From NCBI GenBank assembly GCA_023935145.1, contig CM043700.1, forward strand, positions 136,806,828 to 136,870,827: DNA of 64,000 bases. The letters run 5' to 3'. The translations under genes were made by a program, and so were the position numbers. This document shows, in pieces, positions 11,394-22,109 of this stretch (position 1 is the stretch's first letter; each line of letters begins with the position of its first letter). This stretch comes from Bretschneidera sinensis. Lineage: Eukaryota > Streptophyta > Magnoliopsida > Brassicales > Akaniaceae. Under the pieces are notes generated by a model. It was not told the DNA's origin. It worked only from the letters and a program-made list of their open reading frames with translations, and ran no database searches.

Positions 11394-13508
11394 ATATGTC
11401 TCCACACCAAGGAGAAAGGTAACTGTTGGTACCTTGATAGTGGATGCTCAAGGCACATGACCGGTGATAAAAGTGTATTCAATGAGCTAACTCTAAGAGA
11501 TGGTGGATTCGTCACCATTGGAGACAACACAAAAATAAAGATCATCGGGCATGGAAAAGTTGGTAATGATTTCTCAACTATAGATAATGTATTACTAGTA
11601 CAAGGTCTTAAGCCAAATTTACTAAGCATTAGTCAACTTTGTGACAAAGGCAACAAAGTCACATTTGAAACCTATCATTGTCTAGTTATAGACATTAAGA
11701 GTAACAAGATCAGATTTGTTGGCCATAGACATGAAAATGTCTATATAGTTGATTTGAAATCCTTGTGTTTTGAAAATGAAAAATGTTTTCCTGGCATTAG
11801 TGAAAGTCCTTGGCTATGGCATAGAAGGCTTGGTCATGTGAACATGAACTTGCTGAAAATAGTTTCAAGAAAATATTTAATCATTGGACTTCCCAAAATC
11901 AATTTTGAAAAAGACAAAGTATATGATGCTTGTCAAATAGGAAAACAAACTAGGATTTCTTTTAAATCAAAGAATGTAGTCTCAACTACTAGACCTTTGG
12001 AACTTCGGTATATGGACTTGTTTGGTCCAATAAGTACCATTAGTCTAGGTGGCCATCAATATGCTCTTGTTATTGTTGATGACTATTCAAGATATACCTT
12101 TGTTATTTTTATTGCTTACAAGGATAAAGCTTTCAAAGGATTTGAAAACTTTTGCAAAAAAGTTCAAAATGAAAAAAAAAAAGGAATTTGTATTTCAAGC
12201 ATAAGAAGTGATCATGGAAAAGAATTTGAAAACCAAAGCTTTTCAAGATTTTGTGATGAAAATAGAATTGATCACAACTTTTCGGCTCCTAAAACTCCTC
12301 AACAAAATGGAGTTGTTGAGAGGAAAAACAGAGTTCTAGAAGAATTTTCAAGAACAATGCTTTGTGAAAACAGTTTACCAAAATACTTTGGGGCTGAAGC
12401 CGTGAACACTTCTTACTATATCTTAAATAGAATTTTAATTAGGTCTATGCTTAATAAAACTCCATATGAACTATTGAAAGGTAGAAAGCCTAATATCTCA
12501 TATTTTCGTACATTTGGTTATAAATGCTTCATCCTAAATAACAATAAAACTAACTTGGGTAAATTTGATTCTAAAACTGATGAAGGGATATTTTTAGGAT
12601 ATTCCACATCGAGTAAGGCTTATAGAGTTTTCAATAAGAGAACTCTAGTGGTAGAAGAATCTGTACATGTAACTCTTGATGAGTCTAACCCAATTAGTAG
12701 TAGAAACATTTCCCTTAATGATGATGCAGATTTTATTCCAAGAACAGAAACTCCTACTCCCATTGTTGACCCAAAGGAGAGTCCACCTCAAGCAAATGAA
12801 GAGATGGAAACTCATAAAGTGGACCAACCATCTACAAGCCAACAAGAGGATGGTCTTCCTAAAGATTGGAGGTATGTGAACTATCACCCGATTGATCAAG
12901 TAATTGGTGATCCTTTACAAGGGGTAAGAACTCGCTCTTCTATTAGAAATATATGCAATTATGTAGCTTATTTGTCTCAAGAAGAACCTAAGGCTTTTAT
13001 AGAAGCAGAAAAAGATAATGATTGGATTATTTCCATGCAAGAAGAAATAAATCAATTTGAGAGAAACAAAGTTTGGAAACTAGTTCCAAGACCTAAGAAT
13101 CATTCTATAATAGGAACCAAATGGGTATATAGATATAAGATGGATGAAAATAGAATAGTAACTAGAAACAAGGCTAGACTAGTTGCTAAGGGTTATAATC
13201 AAGAAGAAGGAATAGACTTTGATGAGACCTATGCTTCCGTAGCTAGATTTGAAGCTATTCGAATGTTGTTAGCCTTTGCATGCTTTAATAAGTTCAAGTT
13301 ATTTCAAATGGATGTAAAAAGTGCTTTTTTAAATGGTTTTATAGAAGAAGAGGTTTATGTTGAGCAACCTCTTGGATTTGAAAACCCTAGTCTTCCAAAT
13401 CATGTCTACAAGCTTTCTAAGGCTCTATATGGGTTGAAGCAAGGTCCAAGGGCATGGTATGAAAGACTAAGTAAATTTTTGATTGACAATGATTTTGAAA
13501 GAGGTAAA
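11394..13508 (+). pseudogene. S2 pol, N-terminal part: protease, integrase, RT palm start
   Basis: Open from a TAG at 11391 to the A3 insertion at 13508, the longest open retroelement frame in the window. Protease motif Asp-Ser-Gly is at 11436-11444 ([12 protein letters not shown]). The integrase zinc finger keeps HRRLGH, but its first Cys is Tyr (YDACQ). The catalytic triad is visible: Asp in MDLFGP, Asp in SDHGKEFEN, Glu in NGVVERKN. Copia-type RT follows ([23 protein letters not shown]). The frame stops because A3 sits between this part and the YVDD active site, which is at 18828-18839. Confidence 0.88.
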
Positions 13509-13915
13509 TGATAGACGCTTAAATATATATATTTAAGCCCCCTTATTTACACTTGTTAGATCCTTTATTACATTAATTTGGTATCTTTTACTCCATTTGT
13601 GTGTTTTACATGTTTTTATAGGGTCTTGGAGAAAAAGAAGCAGTTTTGGCACTTTAAGGAAGAAATCTAGAAGCCCTGGAGCACTTTCTGGACAAAGTGC
13701 GATCGAGCGCACATGAAGTGCGATCGAGCGCACATACGATCGTGCGCACACAGCTAGGATCGAGCGCAACTTGCGATCGAGCCCAAGGCCACATGCGATC
13801 GAGCGCAAAGATACGGGCGTGAACAGTAAACTGCAGAACCTTATTTTGGAAAATACAAGATTTTCGTTTTAGGAAATTTTAGGACTCATGGGTCTATTAG
13901 GACTTCTCAAAGACC

Positions 13916-13923
13916 TATAAATA
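13916..13923 (+). promoter_or_regulatory. Probable LTR promoter TATA box (A3)
   Basis: TATAAATA in the middle of the LTR, after a GC-richer palindrome cluster. A corresponding TATA-like box is present in all family-A LTRs. Confidence 0.6.
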
Positions 13924-14344
13924 TACTTGTAACTCACACACAAAAGGACACCTTAGATAGAAAACACTTTTCTCTTTTCTTTTACTTGGAGTGGAGAGCT
14001 TGGGAGAGAATTGACGCCTCTTCTCTCGGGTTTATTCTTCTCCCTTATGTTTTGTTTAATTATGTTTACTTCAGTTAGTATGTGTAACTAACTCTCTTAT
14101 AGGGCTCGATTGAAGCCCTAGTTATGCATTCCCATATTTTTATTCATTGATTAAATCTTTGCATAGCTTATTATGTTACTTAACTTGATTAACACCTGTG
14201 CTTATTTACATTCCTCATATGTATGTGTAAGGCCAACGTATGCATGTGGTATGGATAGGTTAGTTAGATCAATTTGGATGACCGAGTCCTGGGTCTAACA
14301 TTAGTAACAAGGGACCATCTTATCCGGATACCCGGGTTAATCAA

Positions 14345-14552
14345 CATGGGAAACCGGGAGTAGATACCATGCCCTAGGTCTTATGTGGTTGTCGATTTCC
14401 ACAGTACCTATGCTTTCTTAAGGAACAACTCAAGCAGATACCATGCTGAATCCCTTAAGGAAGAAAAGAGTTAGAGTAGATACCATGCCTAACTCGTTGC
14501 TTAGGGAAATCAATAGCTTAAGGAGTAGATACCATGCCCTTAGGTTGGCAAC
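14345..14552 (+). other. Array of four hairpins with invariant loop GATACCA
   Basis: Loops at 14363-14369, 14437-14443, 14479-14485 and 14528-14534. Each is closed by GTA/TGC or GCA/TGC. Outer stems differ but pair: GAGTTAG with CTAACTC (third) and CTTAAGG with CCTTAGG (fourth). The second has CTTAAGG with CCTTAAG further out. The first is weaker (GGG/CCT core). Present in every visible complete family-A LTR. Confidence 0.75.
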
Positions 14553-14845
14553 CAGTAGGTACACATAATATGGCTAGAGCACTGATACTTTATACAAAAT
14601 CGGGAATGTATGACTAGTGGTGGATATCAAAGCCCTATGTCTTCATTATTATCAAATCACCCTTCAGTTTATTATTTCTATCTTTTTACATTGCAATTAT
14701 AATTCTAAATCGAACTTTACCAATCCCTGTGGAGATGATCTTGCATTCGCACACTATGCTACACTATTGACCTTGTGCACTTGCAAGTAAAACAAGTGCG
14801 ATTATTTACCCATTTATTTAGGTATATAAACGCGCAACAAGTTTT

Positions 14846-14862
14846 TGGCACCGTTGCCGGGG
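14846..14862 (+). other. Primer-binding site of A3 (tRNA-Asp)
   Basis: TGGCACCGTTGCCGGGG matches the complement of the plant tRNA-Asp(GTC) 3' end with one mismatch, seven bases after the LTR. Confidence 0.88.
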
Positions 14863-15197
14863 ATTGTGCTAAATTTCTTTTTGGAATTAATTTCGTCAGT
14901 TTTTTTTATTATTATTTTAATTTATTCTATTTGATTATGTTCTGTTTTATTTTTTATTTTTATCAAAAATCAGATTTATTCCTTCTTTTTCTGTTTTTGT
15001 TTAGGTGTGCAGAGGAGGAGTTTCTGTCCTCATTGCGATCGAGCGCACTACTTGGTGCGATCGATCGCAAGCTCAGTGCGATCGAGCGCATTTCAGGGTG
15101 CGCTCGAGCGCAAAAGGTCCAGAGAGTACCCGAGCAGCAGTACTAAAACTGCTGCACTGAAGCTTTTCAACTAATTCATTCAAAGGGAGAAGCACCA

Positions 15198-16039
15198 ATG
15201 ACAGAAGCTCAATATACTTGTCTAGATGCTATGGAGAGGAAGCTAGATATGCTCATATATGCCATGACTAGTCAAAACATATCACCTAGTCCGCGAGGCA
15301 AACCACTCCAGGTATGTGCTATATGTTCTCGTTTTGATCACACTACTAACACTTGCCCTTTGTATTCATATGCAGATCAAGAGCAAGCAAATTATGAGGG
15401 ACCGCACAATGCATATACAAATACCTACAATCCTGGATGGAAGCACCACCCCAACCTCTCATGGAGCAATAATCACAATGGTTTAAATGTTCAAGGACAA
15501 CACCAATACTTCCAACCAGCAGCCCAACCAGTGCCGGAATCAGGAAATAGTAACCTAGAGAGTCTTATGAGGCAACTGATGACTTCACAAGAACAGTTCA
15601 TGATTGAGCAACGACAAATCAATACCAAGCATGAGCAAGTTATTCATATATTGGAAGTACAAATGGGAGAATTGGCTAAGGAGCTAAGTGAACAAAAGCA
15701 AGATGTTGTTAAACAAGTCTTTCATGACCATCATATTGATCCTTGGAAACCACCTTCACCCATTATTTCAAAGGATCAGATATTGAGACAAAATCAGAAG
15801 ATGTTACTAAAGACCTCATTGAAATTGTGCACGTCCTAGAGGCCTTTCCAAAGCATCCAAGTAAGTACACCGATCCATTTGACCATCATGTGCCTACTAA
15901 TATTATTTTCCCTTCTATTGTACAGGCACCTAACTTGGAATTCAAGCAGTTGTCAGAGCACTTACCATATGCTTATGTGGGAGAGAATAAGACATTTCCT
16001 ATGCTAGCTGCTGCCATTCGTAGTTTTGGGGAAAAATAA
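15198..16039 (+). pseudogene. gag-like ORF of A3
   Basis: Starts MTEAQYTCLDAMERKLD at 15198. The knuckle CAICSRFDHTTNTC (CX2CX4HX4C) is at residues of about 40-55, followed by YTNTYNPGWKHHPN, a typical Athila gag segment. A Gln/Glu-rich coiled-coil-like stretch follows. The first frame runs to 15839. A frameshift near 15745 puts the conserved end (LSEHLPYAYVGEN, pre-RT motif) in the frame ending at 16039. It is preceded at about 15035-15110 by another GCGATCGAGCGC cluster. No capsid core, protease or polymerase is present. It could act only as an RNA-binding or coiled-coil protein, if translated at all. Confidence 0.78.
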
Positions 16040-17421
16040 GGCTTGGTCCGGCTGAAGACGTTAAACTTAGCGCTCATGGGAGGCACCCCACAGCTTATCC
16101 TTTTATTTTTATTATTTTACGTATTTATTGTTATTTATTTATTTTTATTACTTCTTGTTTTCCCATATTACGTTAGTTTTTCTTTTTTAGGGACAATGTG
16201 TGCATCCGTTCAAGTTTGGGGGTGTGCTACGAGCCATGTCAGCCATCAGTTCTCCATCTCCCAGGTCAGCTCCTTCCATACTATTCACACATTAGGGACA
16301 ATGTGCAATTTAAGTTTGGGGGTATGGGGACCCATTCACACACTCACTATGTCCCACATTTTTTTTTTTGTTTTGTTATTATTTTCATAGATAAAAGCTT
16401 GTTCATTATGTCCAATAAACTTTTTATGATCTAAACAAAATGTTATGATTTGTCTTCATCAGTGAGCGTAACACTTTGAACATATAGGTCAATAAACAAG
16501 TTTTGAACCTAGATCACTGCCCTTTTGGCATTTAAGAATTCACCAGTTTAACTTGAACTATCACAAGCACATTAACACATAGCTGTGTGGGGTATGACAT
16601 GATATTTGGATTGGTATGTTTCTTTTGCTTGACTGTGAACTAAATGACCTATTAGATTGACATTTTGGCATATAAAAACAGAAAAGATTGATTCGTGCTC
16701 AAAAAGAAAAAAATACTCCTAATGATCAATAAAAACAAATCTTCCGCTGAGTAACTGGCCCTCTTGCCTCAGTAAGCATTGAGTGTCACGTCAAAAGGTG
16801 GAAAATCTTAAGTGATCATTAAAAAGGAATTTTTTACTGAGTAACTGGCCCTCTTGCCTCAGTAAGCATTGAGTGTCACGTCAAAAGGTGGAAAATTCTA
16901 AATGATAGCATAAAAATCAGTTAGTTTCGTAGCCTTGTTGACTCGAGCCAGTAAGTCCTTAGGGGTGTCTTTACACCTAATGCCCTAAAACCATCTGGTT
17001 TGGGAGTCATTGGCCAAACGCTCATTACACGAGTCATCAAGAAAGCTTAAAGGAACTAACTTGGCAAAAATCTCGCAAATAAAAGTCTGTGCCATATTTG
17101 TTGACTCTAATAGGAAGTTTGGTGAATCTTGAGTCATCGAAACACTACCTGTTTGAATTTCTTGAAAACCAAACCTTTTATGTGCTAATCACCACATACC
17201 AAAGTCAAACTTGTGATATCTTAAAATAACTAGTGAATATGATTTATGTTCAAAACTCTTATTCATTGCAGATATATGTTTACACTTGTTAAGCTTGCTC
17301 ATGAATGCGCATCATTGTTTTGTGTAAAATCTAGATTTTTTATAGACACTATGAACATTGAATTTATCTATATTTCTGTTTTAGTTTTTAATTTAGTATT
17401 GCTAAGGGACTAGCAATATGT
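16040..17421 (+). other. Conserved non-coding interior of A3
   Basis: No gene. Three AAGTTTGGGGGT blocks lie at 16212-16223, 16312-16323 and 17422-17433; the first two follow a shared TTAGGGACAATGTG. A tandem hairpin doublet lies at 16740-16905. A conserved GGTGTCTTTACACCTAATGCCC block follows near 16965. Confidence 0.75.
16740..16905 (+). repeat. Tandem doublet with inverted repeats
   Basis: Two copies about 90 bp apart. Each has CTGAG...CTCAG around a loop of about 16 bases (16747-16772, and 16834-16865 with TTACTGAG/CTCAGTAA), followed by the same GTGTCACGTCAAAAGGTGG. It is conserved in A1, A2 and A1'. Confidence 0.75.
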
Positions 17422-17434
17422 AAGTTTGGGGGTG
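17422..17434 (+). other. Polypurine-like tract of A3
   Basis: AAGTTTGGGGGTG ends directly at the 3' LTR start TGATAG. The same position in A1 and A2 has the same block. Confidence 0.7.
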
Positions 17435-18765
17435 TGATAGACGCTTAAATATACATATTTAAGCCCCCTTATTTACACTTGTTAGATCATTTATTACATT
17501 AATTTGGTATCTTTTACTCCATTTGTGTGTTTTACATGTTTTTATAGGGTCTTGGAGAAAAAGAAGCAGTTTTGGCACTTTAAGGAAGAAATCTAGAAGC
17601 CCTGGAGCACTTTCTGGACAAAGTGCGATCGAGCGCACATGAAGTGCGATCGAGCGCACATACGATCGTGCGCACACAGCTAGGATCGAGCGCAACTTGA
17701 GATCGAGCGCAAGGCCACATGTGATCGAGCGCAAAGATACGAGCGTGAACAGTAAACTGCAGAACCTTATTTTGGAAAATACAAGATTTTCGTTTTAGGA
17801 AAGTTTAGGACTCATGGGTCTATTAGGACTTCTCAAAGACCTATAAATACACTTGTAACTCACACACAAAAGGACACCTTAGATAGAAAACACTTTTCTC
17901 TTTTCTTTTACTTGGAGTGGAGAGCTTGGGTGAGAATTGACGCCTCTTCTCTCGGGTTTATTCTTCTCCCTTATGTTTTGTTTAATTATGTTTACTTCAG
18001 TTAGTATGTGTAACTAACTCTCTTATAGGGCTCGATTGAAGCCCTAGTTATGCATTCCCATATTTTTATTCATTGATTAAATCTTTGCATAGCTTATTAT
18101 GTTACTTAACTGGATTAACACCTGTGCTTATTTACATTCCTCATATGTATGTGTAAGGCCAACGTATGCATGTGGTATGGATAGGTTAGTTAGATCAATT
18201 TGGATGACCGAGTCCTGGGTCTAACATTAGTAACAAGGGACCATCTTATCCGGATACCCGGGTTAATCAACATGGGAAACCGGGAGTAGATACCATGCCC
18301 TAGGTCTCATGTGGTTGTCGATTTCCACAGTACCTATGCTTTCTTAAGGAACAACTCAAGCAGATACCATGCTGAATCCCTTAAGGAAGAAAAGAGTTAG
18401 AGTAGATACCATGCCTAACTCGTTGCTTAGGGAAATCAATAGCTTAAGGAGTAGATACCATGCCCTTAGGTTGGCAACCAGTAGGTACACATAATATGGC
18501 TAGAGCACTGATACTTTATACAAAATTGGGAATGTATGACTAGTGGTGGATATCAAAGCCCTATGTCTTTATTATTATCAAATCACCCTTCAGTTTATTA
18601 TTTCTATCTTTTTACATTGCAATTATAATTCTAAATCGAACTTTACCAATCCCTGTGGAGATGATCTTGCATTCGCACACTATGCTACACTATTGACCTT
18701 GTGCACTTGCAAGTAAAACAAGTGCGATTATTTACCCATTTATTTAGGTATATAAACGCGCAACA
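17435..18765 (+). repeat. 3' LTR of A3
   Basis: 1331 bp, same length as the 5' LTR, ending GCGCAACA before the GTAAA target copy. Hairpin loops recur at +3926 (for example 18289-18295). Confidence 0.92.
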
Positions 18766-18770
18766 GTAAA

Positions 18771-19671
18771 ATAGATACAACTCTCTTCACAAAAACTCAC
18801 AAAAATGACACTTTGATAGTTCAAATATATGTTGATGATATTATATTTGGTGCTACTAATGAATCTATGTGTCAAGAGTTTGCAAAGTGCATGCAAGGTG
18901 AATTTGAAATGAGCATGATGAGAGAGCTTACGTACTTCCTTGGACTTCAAGTCAAATAACTTAAAGGAGGCATCTTCATCAATCAATCAAAATACACTAA
19001 GGACCTACTAAAGATGTTCGAATGGAAAGCTCAAAGCCACTTGAAACTCCTATGAGCACAACTACAAAACTTGATCTTGATGAAGGAGGTAAATCTGTAG
19101 ATACTAAATATTATAGAAGCATGATAGGTGCTTTGCTTTATTTAACTGCAAGTAGACCTGATATTATGTTCAGTGTATGCATGTGTGCTAGATTTCAGTC
19201 CGATCCTAAGGAATCACATGTAGTTGCAGTAAAAAGAATCCTTAGATATCTACAAGGAACCCAAACCATAGGTTTATGTTAACTTCTTAGTTTTCCAAGA
19301 AACAAAATTTCGTTGCACTATCAACCGCCGAGGCGGAATATTTTGCAGCTGAAAGTTGTTGTGCCCAAGTTTTATGGATGAAACAATAACTAGAAGACTA
19401 TGGCATGAACCTCAAAGACATACCTATATTTTGTGATAATACTAGTGCTATCAACCTGACCAAGAACCCTATTCAGCATTCTAGAACTAAACACATAGAA
19501 ATCAGACATCATTTTTTAAGAGATCATGCTCAAAAAGGTGATATAAGATTAGAATTCATTCATTCGGAAGATCAAATAGCTGACATTCTTACAAAACCGC
19601 TAGGTGAAGCTAGTGTTTGTAAGATTAGAATGTTGATGAGAATGCTGAATCTTGAGAAATTGAATATCTGA
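18771..19671 (+). pseudogene. S2 pol, C-terminal part: RT palm and RNase H
   Basis: Continues the reverse transcriptase broken by A3. The YVDD catalytic box is at 18828-18839. Damage includes a stop after LGLQVK near 18958, a frameshift near 19020, and a deletion of about 120 bp at 19279 relative to S1 (31430-31550) that removes the start of RNase H. The conserved RNase H tail (FCDNTSAINLTKNP, ADILTKPL) is readable up to the stop at 19671. Confidence 0.85.
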
Positions 19672-20183
19672 ATGCTTCATTCATCATATGCATAATTGAC
19701 ATCTAGTGAAAGAGTATTAATTCTTGTTTAAATATCTCCCTCACTCAAAGATGTCATAGATAAACAAATTTCGTGCTAAAATTCAAGACCGAAAATTTTC
19801 TTAAGAGTCCAATCGACTGGTGAATCTGTCCCAGTCGACTGGTAAGTCCTCTCCAGTCGACTGATACATCTAGTCCCTATTTAGAGCCAATTTTTTGAAA
19901 TTCAGCTGTCATCCAGTCGACTGGTAAGGATAACCCAGTCGACTGGTATCGCGATTTTATATATACACTGTTCATTTTTTTTTCTTCTGATTTTTACACT
20001 ATTTTCAAATACCTAAACTTTCTCTCTCTAGAAAAATTCATCCTTTTGATCTAAAAACCATCCAATCTTCATCTAAACACACCGATCTACTTATCCATAA
20101 TGAGATTTTTAACTTTCTACGGTTAAAATCTCTTATTTTCACCAAAATCCCTTTACCCCAAAAACTCAATTTTTTTTTTCAAA
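19672..20183 (+). other. Spacer between pol and third ORF of S2, palindrome array
   Basis: Five CCAGTCGACTGG-type palindromes at about 19808-19955, the same motif as in the LTR, then a pyrimidine-rich leader before the ATG at 20184. A TATATATAC stretch lies near 19966. S1 has the same arrangement at about 32078-32310. Confidence 0.7.
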
Positions 20184-21446
20184 ATGAGCGATAAAATCTG
20201 TGTTAAATTCACAACTAGTGGACCAAATGCACCTAAAAAGCCAAGGTCTACAAAACCCACGACATCAGAGTCACAGGGGAAGGATGTAGCAGGCTCTTCA
20301 AGCCACAAGAGTAGAGCAGAGCTTGATGAAGCTCTGTTTTCCAGTCCTGCTGTAAAGGCGAGGTATGAGTCTATTATCCGTCATAAGAAGATCATGACGG
20401 GTAGAATTGTTGATTTCGACTCTATTTATCATGGAAATTTTGATATTCTGCCAGCCTTTGAGGCAATAAATCTGACCTTACTGGTCAGAATACATAATAA
20501 GTACTACCCGAGACTAATTCACCAGTTCTACGCGAACTTGGTGAAACCCAGTCCTCTGGCTCTGAGATTCAGGAGTTAGTGGTGTGGAGTTTGAGGTCAA
20601 AATTGACCTCCTTATGAGCCTTCTGAAGATCCCTATAAAGGGGATTCAATGGAGTCTGGATGGATGGCCAGACAACTTCGATGTCGAGGCGGCTTGTCAA
20701 ATGGTCAAATGAGACCCTAACTATGCGTACAAACCCACTACATTTCATACATGTAGTGATATGCCCCTCGACTCAAAGATATTTCAGCTGATAGTCAATT
20801 GAATCATCCACCCAAGACTCGAGAGTCGAGGGTATCTATCTAAGATAGATATGGTATCGATTTGGTGCCTTAAAATTGGGCACCACTTCAATATATATCC
20901 TCTGCTGCTCGTCAACATGATAAACGGCGAAGTGAGCGACTCCGGGTGTCTTCCTTACGAGATGTTCATTACACTCATACTCCAGTACTTTCGGGTACCT
21001 TTGCCTGCCTCCGAAGCTCAAGATATCTGACCGACGGACATCATCAACATCTCATCACTGAAGAAGATAGAATGTACAGTTCATGATGGGTTCCTCTATC
21101 CGAAGGCTGGGAAGCGCTTACGGATCCAAGAGGATGAGATCGACAGTGATGAGGATGAGGCTGCTGTTGATGATACTGCTGCTGAGATGGACACAGATAC
21201 CCAAGCACCTCCCATTGGTGACTCGAGTATTGGTCAAGCTGGATACGATGACATCCTATGGGCTATCACGGACCTCCAGATGACCATGCAGTTCGGTTTC
21301 CAGACCATGCAGTCTGAGTACTAGAGATTGAGCTCCTCCATCGACCATCTACGGGATGACTTCGAGTTACATCGAGAGCACACCGAGAGTTCCCTAGCTG
21401 AGATTAGGGATCTTATGTGTGATGGCTCGGACTCTCCCACACCCTG
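20184..21446 (+). pseudogene. S2 third ORF (env-position ORF of SIRE-like elements)
   Basis: Begins MSDKICVKFTTSG, runs open to 20579, then breaks at a 5-bp deletion relative to S1. Homology continues with further stops to TGA near 21446. The readable middle (HQFYANLVKPSPLALRF, SLDGWPDNF, IDTV/MVSIWCL) resembles the family annotated in plants as putative plant transposon protein (recognised by style; database search not run). The end is acidic and coiled-coil-like. It lies in sense after pol, where SIRE/Maximus elements carry an extra ORF. No clear signal peptide or fusion segment was seen, so an envelope role is not supported by sequence alone. Confidence 0.7.
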
Positions 21447-22094
21447 AGTCTTTATGGTTGATATTTTTTATGTACATAGTGCTTTTCCAGCTCTTAGTGT
21501 ATAGCACGGACATTTTTATGTATTTCTGTCTTTTGTATATGGCTCATTGAAGCCCGTTCATTTTATATATGATGTTGTTTTTACATTAGTCATATTTTAT
21601 ACATCTATTTATGCTATTTATGATATGTTTGCATAGTTTTAAACTACGTTTAGTCACTAAAATGCTCTAAACTGATCATGCTTGTATGAAAACTTTCGGC
21701 TCTTCCCGGGAAGGCTTCCGAACTTCGAATAAAGCCAAATTTTTGCGTACATGTTTGTTTAGATATACACTTGGTGATTGTAATGGCTAAATAGCTTTTT
21801 TTTTTTTTTATTTCTGGCCCCTTTGGTTGCTGTTGTTAAAACGGGGGAGAAAGAAAAACTAAGTAAACAGAAACGAATGCATAGATTTAGGGGGAGTACT
21901 GCTCCATAGCCTTTTGAAAATGTTTCATCGATTGGTTGAGTTGATTGCAGTTGGTTGAAATATATATATAAACTGTGTTTGCTTGTTTACATGGTGGTTT
22001 TACTCGAAAAACAGAGGAGACTCTGTCCAATTTTTCTCAAAATCCTAACACTTAGTTTTTTTAACTGTTTTCTCATTATTAGTTTTGTCATCAT
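21447..22094 (+). other. S2 non-coding 3' region
   Basis: AT-rich with poly-T runs and no gene. Contains GCTTCCGAACTTCG, also present in S1 near 34070, and leads to the polypurine tract. Confidence 0.6.
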
Positions 22095-22109
22095 CAAAAA
22101 GGGGAAGAT
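22095..22109 (+). other. Polypurine tract of S2
   Basis: AAAAAGGGGAAGAT directly before the 3' LTR start TGTTGACC at 22110. Confidence 0.85.

Larger units (their letters stand above)
13509..14839 (+). repeat. 5' LTR of A3
   Basis: Contains a GTGCG-ATCGAG-CGCAC hairpin cluster (about 13697-13806), TATA box TATAAATA (13916-13923) and the four-hairpin array (14345-14552). The 3' copy lies exactly 3926 bp downstream. Confidence 0.92.
13509..18765 (+). mobile_element. Family A element, copy A3, complete, nested in S2
   Basis: 5257 bp with two LTRs of 1331 bp each and target duplication GTAAA at 13504-13508 and 18766-18770, inside the S2 reverse transcriptase. Begins TGATAG and ends GCAACA. I counted about 13 differences between the LTRs (about 1 per cent), so this is one of the younger insertions. 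The interior (14840-17434) carries a tRNA-Asp-type primer site, a gag-like ORF with a frameshift, a conserved non-coding part and a polypurine-like block before the 3' LTR. Confidence 0.94.

Noticed and set aside
14363..14534. tRNA-like genes suggested by GATACCA
   Set aside because: No cloverleaf or A/B box surrounds the motif; it is only a hairpin loop.
18744..18986. Minus-strand open frame across the A3/S2 junction
   Set aside because: It spans an insertion boundary and has no family resemblance.
20184..20579. Third ORF of S2 as a host gene
   Set aside because: It lies inside S2 between pol and the 3' LTR and recurs at the same place in S1.
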